From IMG/VR virus record IMGVR_UViG_3300032238_000645, positions 1 to 21,302 of that record: DNA of 21,302 bases; one strand, written 5' to 3'. A model generated the notes under the pieces. The model was not told the DNA's origin. It worked only from the letters and a program-made list of their open reading frames with translations, and ran no database searches. This DNA comes from a virus. A program made the translations under genes and the position numbers. The stretch's first letter is position 1, and each line of letters starts with the position of its first letter. Shown here in pieces: positions 12,776 through 19,447 of the stretch.

Positions 12776-14162
12776 ATTACATATTATTGGTTCTGGTGCT
12801 TGTGGATTTTTAAGAATTCATCAAATGTTTAAGGACAATATTCCTGTAAAATATAAAAATGGAGGCCCAAAATATCAAAATAGTTTCGAAAGATGGAATG
12901 AAAATGATGGGTTAATTTGGGAAGCAGAAAGTCTTTCTAAAGAAGAACGTTTAAGAAGAGTTTCCCTTCACGATACAACTACAAATATTACACATTCATA
13001 TTTGAAGTACGTTCCTGAATTTCTTGAACTTCATCCTGATATGAAATTTTTATGTCTTCGTGGAAGAAGAGAGCACTCAATTAAATCTTTAGCTACTTCT
13101 TGGGGATATAGAAATCCTTGCTATGTTAAAGATAGAAAAATTGGATTTGGGCATAATCGATATGCAGTCAGTCAATTTCCAAATTATAGTGATTCTAAAG
13201 ATGAGTTTCACGCTACTGAAAGATATTGGGATTCCTATTATAAAATTGCCAATGAATTATCAGAAAAATATTCAAACAATTTTCTGATTGTTGATACTTC
13301 ACAATTTTTTTTCAACACAGAATATCAATTGAATGTCTTTAGATTTCTGGGAATTAATACTGATTTGGATACTGGTGGAGTTAAAGCATATGAATGTCCT
13401 GTAGATTTTGATAAGCAAACAATTTCTTGCACCTTACACGGGGGATTGGGAAACAATCTATTTCAAATAGCAGAAACATTATCTTTTTGTAAAAAACATA
13501 ATCTTCCAGAACCTATATTTGGGACTTGGGATTTGTGGCAAGGTGGTAACAAGTATCCTTTAGCATACAATTCCGATAGATTTCTTGGTGGACATAGTGG
13601 AACTACCAGAGATATTATAAAAACTTTTCCTAAAATTAATTGGAGTTCTAATCTTATTGCTGATTATGACACCAAATTCATTGTTAATGATATGTTTAAA
13701 TTTTGTGATGTTGAAAATCTGGATTATGTCAGACAAAAGTTATCTATTACTGAAAAGACAGTACCAGGAACAGTTTCACTTCATTTAAGATTTTGTAATC
13801 TGCCAGCAGATGATCACGTAAAACCAACAATTCCCGATGAGTTTTATTTTAAAGTGTTTGATATTTTGCCAAAAAAATTAAATGTATTAATTTTTTCTGA
13901 TGACAATCAAAGAGCCAGACAAAAATTGAATTGGTTCAGAGAAAACTTTGATATGAATTTTGAAATTTATGCTGCGGATTCTTTTCAATCTTTGAAAAAA
14001 ATGGTAGAATGTGAATACCATATTCTTAATATTTCTACCTTTAGTTTTTGGTCTGCTTTTCTTGATATAAATCAACCAAACTCAAAAGTATTTTATCCTC
14101 AATTATTCTGCGAAAGTCATAGCGAACATATGATACCTTATTCGGAGTGGCAAAAAATATGA
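12768..14162 (+). CDS. Sulfotransferase-like / GT11-like fusion protein
   Basis: This 464-aa protein seems to join two enzymes. Residues 1-205 resemble a PAPS-dependent sulfotransferase: a loop LHIIGSGACGFLRI (4-16) where PAPS 5'-phosphate usually binds, and FLCLRGRREHSIKSLATSWG (94-113), the position of the R...S 3'-phosphate motif. Residues about 218-464 resemble GT11: LHGGLGNNLFQIAE (223-236) and a C-terminal STFSFWSAFL. The GT11 HxRRGD motif is degraded to HLRFCN (339-344), so transferase activity may be lost or donor use changed. The most economical reading is glycan assembly linked to sulfation. Overlaps place it mid-operon. The sulfotransferase half is the weaker assignment. Confidence 0.65.
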   Translation: MNKLHIIGSGACGFLRIHQMFKDNIPVKYKNGGPKYQNSFERWNENDGLIWEAESLSKEERLRRVSLHDTTTNITHSYLKYVPEFLELHPDMKFLCLRGRREHSIKSLATSWGYRNPCYVKDRKIGFGHNRYAVSQFPNYSDSKDEFHATERYWDSYYKIANELSEKYSNNFLIVDTSQFFFNTEYQLNVFRFLGINTDLDTGGVKAYECPVDFDKQTISCTLHGGLGNNLFQIAETLSFCKKHNLPEPIFGTWDLWQGGNKYPLAYNSDRFLGGHSGTTRDIIKTFPKINWSSNLIADYDTKFIVNDMFKFCDVENLDYVRQKLSITEKTVPGTVSLHLRFCNLPADDHVKPTIPDEFYFKVFDILPKKLNVLIFSDDNQRARQKLNWFRENFDMNFEIYAADSFQSLKKMVECEYHILNISTFSFWSAFLDINQPNSKVFYPQLFCESHSEHMIPYSEWQKI

Positions 14163-14947
14163 ATTGCATTCTTTATCTTGTAAGATCGTCCGATCAAGAT
14201 CTTGAAGATTTTAATAAATCACTTGCATTAGTAGAACAAAATCTTCTGCCATATACAAGTAGTACTGATGTACTCGTATTTGTAGAAGAAAGTTTTGAGG
14301 AATATAAAGCACGGGTTAAAACAAATCTAGATCTCAAATATCAAACAATTGAGTTCAAAGTTCCAAATTATTCTCAAGAAATTCTAGATCAAATTCCAGA
14401 ATTTTTTCCTCATCCTACTCATGGTAATGGGCCAATTGAATGGGGTCATCCTGGTTTTTCTATGGGATATCGCCACATGTGTAGATTTTTTTCTGGGGAA
14501 CTGTACACATATAGTGTTCTCAAGAATTATGATTATTACTTAAGATTAGATACTGATTCTTATATTCATACTCCACTCAACTATGATATCTTTGAGTGGG
14601 CTAAAAGTAATGAATGTTACTACGGATATATTTTTCCTGCAGTTCAGAAAGATAATCTTAAAGTAATTGAAGGATTGTGGGATAAGGTAAATGAAATGAT
14701 TCCAGAAAATTTCATTGAAGAAGGTATGATGTTCTATACTAATTTTGAGTTAGGAAAAGTCGATTGGTTCTTGACAAGTGAGTATATGAAGTTCTATAAT
14801 GAACTGGATCAAACTGGTGGTTTCTATACTAAGAGATGGGGAGATGCTCCTATTAAGTTTCTTGGAGTTAATTTACTAATGGAACCAAAACATATCATTC
14901 CAGTTCAAGGGTTTACTTATCAACACGGAGCAGTTTACGAAGTATAA
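14159..14947 (+). CDS. GT15-family (Kre2/Mnt1-type) alpha-mannosyltransferase
   Basis: This 262-aa protein matches GT15, the GDP-mannose alpha-1,2-mannosyltransferases known mainly from the yeast Golgi. Visible blocks are MGYRHMCRFFSG (102-113), YYLRLDTDSYI (126-136) at the metal site, TNFELGKVDWF (194-204), LDQTGGFYTKRWGDAP (216-231) and GFTYQHG (251-257), in the order of Kre2/Mnt1. It lacks the fungal signal anchor, so it would be cytoplasmic. ATG 14159 overlaps the previous stop (ATGA); the frame also opens at GTG 14147. GDP-mannose, which also feeds the epimerase, is the expected donor. Confidence 0.82.
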   Translation: MNCILYLVRSSDQDLEDFNKSLALVEQNLLPYTSSTDVLVFVEESFEEYKARVKTNLDLKYQTIEFKVPNYSQEILDQIPEFFPHPTHGNGPIEWGHPGFSMGYRHMCRFFSGELYTYSVLKNYDYYLRLDTDSYIHTPLNYDIFEWAKSNECYYGYIFPAVQKDNLKVIEGLWDKVNEMIPENFIEEGMMFYTNFELGKVDWFLTSEYMKFYNELDQTGGFYTKRWGDAPIKFLGVNLLMEPKHIIPVQGFTYQHGAVYEV

Positions 14948-15753
14948 TGGACAAAAACAAATCAGTATTCAAACTTAAAAATTTTGGGCCCATTTACTAT
15001 CTCAATCTTGATGGTGAACCCAATAGAAGAGAGTATATGGAAGACCAGTTTAAGTACTGGGAGATTGAAAATTATACTCGCATCTCTGCCTATGATGGTA
15101 GAGATGATGATCTGAGTGACATTATCAAAGGAAAGTATCCTGAGATGATGACCTCTGGTGAGATTGGATGTGTAACTTCCCATCTAAAAGCTATCAAACA
15201 TTGGATGGAAACATCCGATAGTCCTTATGCAGTGATTATGGAAGATGACTGCAACTTAGACCTTGTACGTTTTTGGAATTTTACTTGGGATGATTTCTAT
15301 TGTCGCATTCCTTATGACTGGGATGTAGTCCAAATTGCAATCATTTGTACTGGGGATTTGCATGTCAAACTTCATAAACGTTTTGTGAATGATTTTTCTA
15401 CTGCTTGTTATATTATCAATAGGCATCATGCAGAAAAACTTTTGAAGCATCATGTTCGTGGGGATAAGTATAAACTTGATAACGGTATGAAACCACGTCC
15501 AGTTGCAGATGATTTAATCTATAATTCTGGTAACACTTATAGTATTCCTCTTCTTCTTTATAAGATTGAATTGGGATCTTCTATTCATCCAGAACACATT
15601 GATGCATTCCATAAAGGAAATCATGATGGCCTCCTTAATTTCTGGAGTCAGCGTGGTGCAGAAATGAACATTGAGGGTTTAATGGATTATGATCCATACC
15701 TTGGCAGGGTTGTGGAAAACTCCTTTGCTCAACAACAAGATCCAAGTTCTTAA
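14947..15753 (+). CDS. GT25-family glycosyltransferase
   Basis: This 268-aa protein shows the GT25 (LPS beta-galactosyltransferase, LgtB/LpsA type) layout: IYYLNLDGEPNRREYM (16-31), SAYDGRD, SGEIGCVTSHLKAIKHW (70-86) and the metal-site strand VIMEDDCNL (96-104). A later block with STACYIINRHHAEKLL also fits the family. It starts on the last base of the GT15 stop codon (TAATG) and is the last gene of the operon. A promoter follows 12 bases after its stop. GT25 enzymes usually add galactose or glucose to LPS or proteins; substrate here is unknown. Confidence 0.85.
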   Translation: MDKNKSVFKLKNFGPIYYLNLDGEPNRREYMEDQFKYWEIENYTRISAYDGRDDDLSDIIKGKYPEMMTSGEIGCVTSHLKAIKHWMETSDSPYAVIMEDDCNLDLVRFWNFTWDDFYCRIPYDWDVVQIAIICTGDLHVKLHKRFVNDFSTACYIINRHHAEKLLKHHVRGDKYKLDNGMKPRPVADDLIYNSGNTYSIPLLLYKIELGSSIHPEHIDAFHKGNHDGLLNFWSQRGAEMNIEGLMDYDPYLGRVVENSFAQQQDPSS

Positions 15754-15764
15754 CCTGATCTTAA

Positions 15765-15793
15765 TTGACAAATACTAAAAAGCGTTCTATACT
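15765..15793 (+). promoter_or_regulatory. Porin promoter
   Basis: Perfect TTGACA (15765-15770), 17-bp spacer and TATACT (15788-15793). The likely start near 15800 leaves a leader of about 90 bases before the porin ATG. Confidence 0.85.
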
Positions 15794-15800
15794 AGCCTTA

Positions 15801-15857
15801 TCTTAAGATTTGCTTAAGACGCCTAAATAACGAAGATTTGCCTTGTTGTAAATCTTC
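15801..15857 (+). promoter_or_regulatory. Structured leader of the porin gene: two perfect hairpins
   Basis: TCTTAAG (15801-15807) pairs with CTTAAGA (15813-15819) around a 5-base loop. GAAGATTT (15832-15839) pairs with AAATCTTC (15850-15857) around a 10-base loop. The right arm of the second hairpin lies in an 18-base motif shared with the hli leader. The leader may control RNA stability or translation. No Shine-Dalgarno sequence precedes the ATG. Confidence 0.6.
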
Positions 15858-15860
15858 ACA
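15843..15860 (+). repeat. Leader motif shared with the hli gene (copy 1)
   Basis: TTGTTGTAAATCTTCACA matches 17424-17441 with one mismatch (G/A at the sixth base). In the porin leader it ends 30 bases before the ATG; in the hli leader it ends eight bases before it. Confidence 0.65.
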
Positions 15861-15890
15861 TTGTCGTTTAGTACAAAAAAACAAATTTTT

Positions 15891-17378
15891 ATGAAAATCA
15901 AACAACTGATGCTTGCACCTGTTGCTTTTGGTATGATTGCTCCTGCTGTTGCGAATGCAGCAGATCTCAATTTGGCAGCAGTCAATCAATACTCAACCGC
16001 AGACCAGGTTTCCAGCGTCACTCAATTGTCTGATGTTCGTCCTACGGATTGGGCATACCAGGCACTCAGCAATCTTGTTGAGAAATATGGTTGCGTTGCA
16101 GGTTATCCCAACGGAACTTTTGGTGGTAGCAAAGCAATGACTCGTTTTGAGGCAGCAGCTCTTCTGAATGCTTGTCTTGATCGTGTGACTGAAAGCACCG
16201 ATGAACTCAAAAAACTCCTTGCCGAGTTTGATACGGAACTTTCTGTTATCACTGCTCGCGTTGATGGACTTGAGAGTAAAGTTGGTAAACTCCAAGCAAC
16301 TCAATTCTCTACCACAACCAAACTCAAAGGTGAAGCAACCTTCGTTCTTGGTGGTGCTCCTGGTTATAAGACTACTGCTGGTGCTAATGCTGGTAATACT
16401 GCATTTAACTATGACCTTCGCCTGAACTTTGATACATCTTTCAATGGCAAGGATTTGCTTCGCACTCGTCTGCGTTCTGGTAATTTCTCCAGTGCTCCTT
16501 TTGGTTCTTCTTCTTCACTTCTCAAACTTGATAAAGCAGAAACTTCCCAAGGAACTGGTACTACCAGTAACATCTGGTTGGATCGTCTGTACTACACATT
16601 CCCCGCTGGTCAGAATGTAAAACTGACTGCTGGTGCCCTTGTTCGTAACACTGAACTTGCTTGGATTGCTTCGGCATATAAGTCAGACATTCTTGACTTC
16701 TTCCAACTTGGCGGTGCTTCTGGTGTCTATAACAAAGCAACTGGTGCTGGTTTCGGTGCTCAATACACTCAACCTGGAACTCAAGGTTTTGTTGCTAACC
16801 TGAACTATGTTGCTGTCACTGGTTCGGATACTTCCACTGGTGTATTTGATTCCTCTGGTGGTCTGAATCTTCTTGGACAGATTGGATATCGTGCTCCTCA
16901 ATGGGGTGTGGCAGTAGGATACCGTTATGGTACTGAAGGTTCACGAGTTCGTAACTACAATGCTCTTGGCGGTGGTTCTGGTGCTCTTGGAAATGGTCAA
17001 GATTCCAACAGCATAGCATTCAATGCTTACTGGCAACCCAAGACTTCTGGTATTGTTCCTTCCATCAGCTTCGGTTATGGATACAATGGTATCAGTGGTG
17101 CTGGTGCTGCTACTGGTGCTACCAATTCACAATCTTGGTTCACTGGACTTCAGTGGTCTGATGTGTTTGCTAAGGGCAATACCGCTGGTCTTGCTGTTGG
17201 TCAACCTTCAAACTCTGAGAATGCTAAAAAAGCAACTCTGTTTGAAGCATTCTATAAGTATCAGGTTAGTAACAACATCTCAGTTACTCCTGCTATCTTC
17301 TATGCTTCTGACAACCAAGGCACTCTGAATGCCTCCTCTGGTTGGGGTGGTGTAATTCAGACAACCTTCAAGTTCTGA
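15891..17378 (+). CDS. SLH-domain outer-membrane porin
   Basis: This 495-aa protein has the layout of cyanobacterial Som/OprB porins. Residues 1-23 are a signal peptide ending ANA before ADLN. An SLH domain lies at about 48-98 (WAYQALSNLVEKYG, NGTFGGSKAMTRFEAAALL), with a helical coiled-coil linker at about 100-136. A beta-barrel part rich in Gly, Thr and Tyr extends to the C-terminus and ends in Phe (TFKF), the BAM recognition signal. SLH domains tie such porins to peptidoglycan-linked polymers. The frame extends back to a TTG at 15861, but ATG 15891 starts the signal peptide. It is full length, so function is plausible: altered permeability or receptor masking in the infected host. Confidence 0.88.
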   Translation: MKIKQLMLAPVAFGMIAPAVANAADLNLAAVNQYSTADQVSSVTQLSDVRPTDWAYQALSNLVEKYGCVAGYPNGTFGGSKAMTRFEAAALLNACLDRVTESTDELKKLLAEFDTELSVITARVDGLESKVGKLQATQFSTTTKLKGEATFVLGGAPGYKTTAGANAGNTAFNYDLRLNFDTSFNGKDLLRTRLRSGNFSSAPFGSSSSLLKLDKAETSQGTGTTSNIWLDRLYYTFPAGQNVKLTAGALVRNTELAWIASAYKSDILDFFQLGGASGVYNKATGAGFGAQYTQPGTQGFVANLNYVAVTGSDTSTGVFDSSGGLNLLGQIGYRAPQWGVAVGYRYGTEGSRVRNYNALGGGSGALGNGQDSNSIAFNAYWQPKTSGIVPSISFGYGYNGISGAGAATGATNSQSWFTGLQWSDVFAKGNTAGLAVGQPSNSENAKKATLFEAFYKYQVSNNISVTPAIFYASDNQGTLNASSGWGGVIQTTFKF

Positions 17379-17386
17379 TAATTGCT

Positions 17387-17412
17387 GGGGGGGTTGACAA
17401 ACCCCCCTTTTT
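17387..17412 (+). terminator. Rho-independent terminator with embedded -35 box
   Basis: A G-run plus TT (17387-17395) pairs with AA plus six C (17400-17407) around GACA, followed by TTTTT. The -35 TTGACA (17394-17399) lies across the stem top and loop, the same arrangement as 4042-4069. Confidence 0.92.
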
Positions 17413-17422
17413 CATATATACT
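17394..17422 (+). promoter_or_regulatory. hli operon promoter
   Basis: Perfect TTGACA (17394-17399), 17-bp spacer and TATACT (17417-17422), 27 bases before the hli ATG. The spacer holds the 3' arm and T-tract of the porin terminator. Confidence 0.85.
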
Positions 17423-17423
17423 A

Positions 17424-17441
17424 TTGTTATAAATCTTCACA
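17424..17441 (+). repeat. Leader motif shared with the porin gene (copy 2)
   Basis: TTGTTATAAATCTTCACA differs from 15843-15860 at one base. The left arm of the porin hairpin is absent here, so the hairpin itself is not conserved. Confidence 0.65.
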
Positions 17442-17449
17442 AAACTTAA

Positions 17450-17659
17450 ATGACTGTAACTACTAATGAGTTTGGGCAACAAAACATGTTTGCTAAAGAA
17501 CCCAAAATGTATGTGTCTCAAAGTGATGCAGAGCGTTATGCTCTTCAAACTCATGCAGAACGTGCTGAACTTTTAAATGGACGCACTGCAATGCTTGGAT
17601 TTGTAGCAGCACTTATTTCTTATGCATTCACTGGACACCTCTTCTTTGGTGTAATCTGA
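17450..17659 (+). CDS. hli: High-light-inducible protein (Hli), copy 1
   Basis: This 69-aa protein has a hydrophilic N-terminus and one transmembrane helix with the chlorophyll-binding LHC motif AELLNGRTAMLGF (residues about 40-52), followed by VAALISYAFTGHLFFGVI. The E...NGR...M pattern is complete. Hli proteins bind chlorophyll and carotenoid in the thylakoid membrane and protect photosystem assembly under stress; cyanophages carry them to keep the host photosynthesising during infection. It is the first gene of a four-gene unit behind a strong promoter, and the next start overlaps its stop (TGATG). Confidence 0.92.
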   Translation: MTVTTNEFGQQNMFAKEPKMYVSQSDAERYALQTHAERAELLNGRTAMLGFVAALISYAFTGHLFFGVI

Positions 17660-17745
17660 TGGGAGAAGTAATCTTTACTGTTACCAGTATTGCTTTCTTT
17701 GTGCTTCTTGCACATTCTGTCAATCAACTTTCTGAAACTTACTAA
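17659..17745 (+). CDS. 28-aa single-pass membrane peptide
   Basis: ATG 17659 shares its A with the hli stop and opens MGEVIFTVTSIAFFVLLAHS..., ending NQLSETY. Nearly the whole peptide up to residue 18 is one hydrophobic helix. Small single-span subunits of this size are common in photosystems and the cytochrome b6f complex, but this one matches none I can name. The tight overlap with hli and the Shine-Dalgarno AAGGAGA for the next gene at its end support it as a true gene. A partner role to the Hli proteins is inference. Confidence 0.6.
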   Translation: MGEVIFTVTSIAFFVLLAHSVNQLSETY

Positions 17746-17756
17746 GGAGAAAAACA

Positions 17757-17864
17757 ATGAACGAAAGAGCTGAACGTATTAATGGTTGGTTTGCTATGAT
17801 TGGAATCGTGGCAGCAATGGGTTCTTATGCCCTAACTGGACAGGTAATTCCTGGTATTTGGTAA
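17757..17864 (+). CDS. hli: High-light-inducible protein (Hli), copy 2, minimal
   Basis: This 35-aa protein consists of little more than the Hli helix: MNERAERINGWFAMIGIVAA... ending TGQVIPGIW, the typical TGQ-IPG end. It has a clear ribosome binding site (AAGGAG at 17744-17749). The usual Arg of the NGR motif is Trp here (NGW), which may alter the Glu-Arg salt bridge of the LHC dimer, while Glu, Asn and Met are kept. Product is a thylakoid protein, probably acting as hetero-oligomer. Its stop overlaps the next ATG (TAATG). Confidence 0.88.
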   Translation: MNERAERINGWFAMIGIVAAMGSYALTGQVIPGIW

Positions 17865-18007
17865 TGAAGTGTAAAGTGCAATTGTATGTTGCAGGTAAGG
17901 TCTTCCATGAGATTGTAGAAGCAAGAGACTATAAAGATGCAAAAGAAACTGCACTTGCAAGAAATCCAACTGCAAAAGTTGTTGGTGTGACTGCTATTCT
18001 AGTTTGA
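17864..18007 (+). CDS. Hypothetical protein, 47 aa, end of hli operon
   Basis: ATG 17864 overlaps the Hli stop (TAATG). The frame is open back to 17786, but that would lie within Hli. The product MKCKVQLYVAGKVFHEIVEA... looks like a small beta-alpha-beta protein (strand VQLYVAGKVF, helix YKDAKETALAR, strand KVVGVTAILV). No catalytic motif. A strong terminator follows. Its place at the end of the hli unit suggests co-expression with photoprotection genes. Confidence 0.75.
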   Translation: MKCKVQLYVAGKVFHEIVEARDYKDAKETALARNPTAKVVGVTAILV

Positions 18008-18016
18008 ATATAATTG

Positions 18017-18039
18017 AAGCGCCTTTAGGCGCTTTTTTT
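18017..18039 (+). terminator. Rho-independent terminator of the hli operon
   Basis: AAGCGCC (18017-18023) pairs with GGCGCTT (18028-18034) around TTTA, followed by a run of T to 18039. A late-type motif begins on the last T. Confidence 0.92.
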
Positions 18040-18046
18040 ATAAATA
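18039..18046 (+). promoter_or_regulatory. T4-type late promoter motif TATAAATA
   Basis: TATAAATA lies 23 bases before the C39-like gene and immediately after the hli terminator, a reasonable place for a late lysis promoter. Confidence 0.6.
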
Positions 18047-18069
18047 CCTGAGTGCTTTAAAGAGGAATA

Positions 18070-18750
18070 ATGACTCTAGACCTTCATAACTTTTTTAAGT
18101 ATTATGATGAGAAGAATGCAGATCATGTGGCAGCAGTTCAATGGTTAGAGGATAATCTGCCTGCTGAATATATGGATGATTCTGAAACGGAGTGGGTACA
18201 AATTTTCAGAACCAAACCACCAACACCTGCGGTTCTTGCAGTTCCTTACTTTAATCAAGTAGATAATTATAGAGATGCTCACAGAACTTGCAACAGTTCT
18301 AGTTGTGCTATGTGTCTTGAATATCTTAAACCAGGCACGTTAAAAGGAGCAAAGGGCGATGATGCCTATGTTCAAAAAGTATTTGCAATCGGTGACTCAA
18401 CAGATCACGCAGTTCAGACCCGTGTTCTTGAGAGTTACGGTGTTAAGTCACACTTTAGCTACAATCTTTCTTTCGCTGATATTGATAAGAGTTTATCTGC
18501 TGGCAAACCTGTTGTTATTGGTATTCTTCACAGGGGCTCTTTATCTGCACCTACTGGTGGGCACATGGTTGTAGTCATTGGAACTACTCCAGATGGTAAA
18601 GGATATTATATCAATGATCCTTATGGGTCATTGAATGATAATTACACTGGTCCAGTAGAAAATGGTAAGAAGACCATTTATACCAAAGCAGTTCTTAAGT
18701 ATCGTTGGTGCCCAGGCGGCAACGATGGCTGGGGTCGTATCTTTCACTGA
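18070..18750 (+). CDS. C39-like cysteine peptidase with N-terminal shared domain
   Basis: This 226-aa protein has two parts. Residues 3-47 (DLHNFFKYYDEKN, VQWLEDNLP, EWVQIFR) are closely related to the start of the next gene. Residues about 56-226 show the peptidase C39-like pattern: VPYFNQVD, likely catalytic Cys74 within RTCNSSSCAM, His165 in GGHMVVVIG and Asp183 in YINDPYG. Enzymes of this fold cleave peptide bonds, so a peptidoglycan cross-link hydrolase is plausible next to a lysozyme. Ribosome binding site AGAGGA lies just before the ATG. No signal peptide, so release would need a holin or a tail role. Confidence 0.78.
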   Translation: MTLDLHNFFKYYDEKNADHVAAVQWLEDNLPAEYMDDSETEWVQIFRTKPPTPAVLAVPYFNQVDNYRDAHRTCNSSSCAMCLEYLKPGTLKGAKGDDAYVQKVFAIGDSTDHAVQTRVLESYGVKSHFSYNLSFADIDKSLSAGKPVVIGILHRGSLSAPTGGHMVVVIGTTPDGKGYYINDPYGSLNDNYTGPVENGKKTIYTKAVLKYRWCPGGNDGWGRIFH

Positions 18751-18764
18751 TAGGAGATAGTACA

Positions 18765-19424
18765 ATGGCAAAAGTAGATTTACACAACTTTTTCAAATTT
18801 TATGATGAAAAGAATCCCAATCATGTAAAGGGAGTTCAGTGGTTAGAAGATCATCTTCCTGTTAAATTCTTGGAAGATAATGTTGAATGGGCAGAGATTT
18901 ATAGAGGAAAAAAGCATAGTGCTGTAGCAGCTGCCCCTGCCGCTGCAGCATCTGGTGGTGATGATCTTCCAGCATCTGGTATTAAACTTATCAAAGAGTT
19001 TGAAGGATGCAGATTGAATGCCTATCCAGATCCTCTTTCTGGCAATCTTCCAATCACAATTGGTTGGGGAAGCACCAGAGATAAAAATGGTGGTCCATTC
19101 AGAATGGGACAAACCATCACTCAGGCAGAAGCAGATTCATTATTGGTTGATGAGTGCCGTAAGCACTTTCTTCCAGCACTTCGTAAGATTCCACACTGGA
19201 ATGAAATGTCTGATGGCAAAAGAGGTGCATTACTTTCCTTTGCTTATAATCTTGGTGCTGGTTTTTATGGTGGTGATAACTTCAATACCATTACACGCAC
19301 ACTGAAGAATAAAGAATGGGACAAAGTTCCCGATGCGCTTTACTTATACAGAAATCCTGGTTCAAATGTAGAAGCAGGCCTTGCTCGTAGAAGAAAAGCA
19401 GAAGGCGAATCTTGGAAAAAATAA
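18765..19424 (+). CDS. GH24 phage lysozyme (endolysin) with N-terminal shared domain
   Basis: This 219-aa muramidase has the shared N-terminal domain (residues 5-47: DLHNFFKFYDEKN, VQWLEDHLP, EWAEIYR), an Ala-rich linker (52-66) and a T4-lysozyme-type catalytic domain. Glu80 in EFEG and Asp89 in AYPD keep the spacing of T4 E11 and D20, and TIGWG (98-102) holds the third catalytic position. LLSFAYNLGAG and GLARRRKAEGESW match the C-terminal lobe. ATG 18765 has TAGGAG in front; an upstream in-frame start would run into the previous gene. It lacks a signal peptide, so a holin is expected. Confidence 0.9.
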   Translation: MAKVDLHNFFKFYDEKNPNHVKGVQWLEDHLPVKFLEDNVEWAEIYRGKKHSAVAAAPAAAASGGDDLPASGIKLIKEFEGCRLNAYPDPLSGNLPITIGWGSTRDKNGGPFRMGQTITQAEADSLLVDECRKHFLPALRKIPHWNEMSDGKRGALLSFAYNLGAGFYGGDNFNTITRTLKNKEWDKVPDALYLYRNPGSNVEAGLARRRKAEGESWKK

Positions 19425-19447
19425 ACCACGATTAACCCTTAGGACAA

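Noticed and set aside
15861-15890. Upstream TTG start for the porin
   Set aside because: Ten extra residues would precede a well-formed signal peptide that begins at ATG 15891.
16683-17019. Several 60-100 aa frames opposite or within the porin gene
   Set aside because: They are shadows of a repetitive Gly/Thr/Ser-rich barrel sequence and have no domain or start signal.
18705-18764. Upstream start for the GH24 lysozyme
   Set aside because: It lies inside the peptidase gene, whereas ATG 18765 has a ribosome binding site and aligns with the shared N-terminal module.
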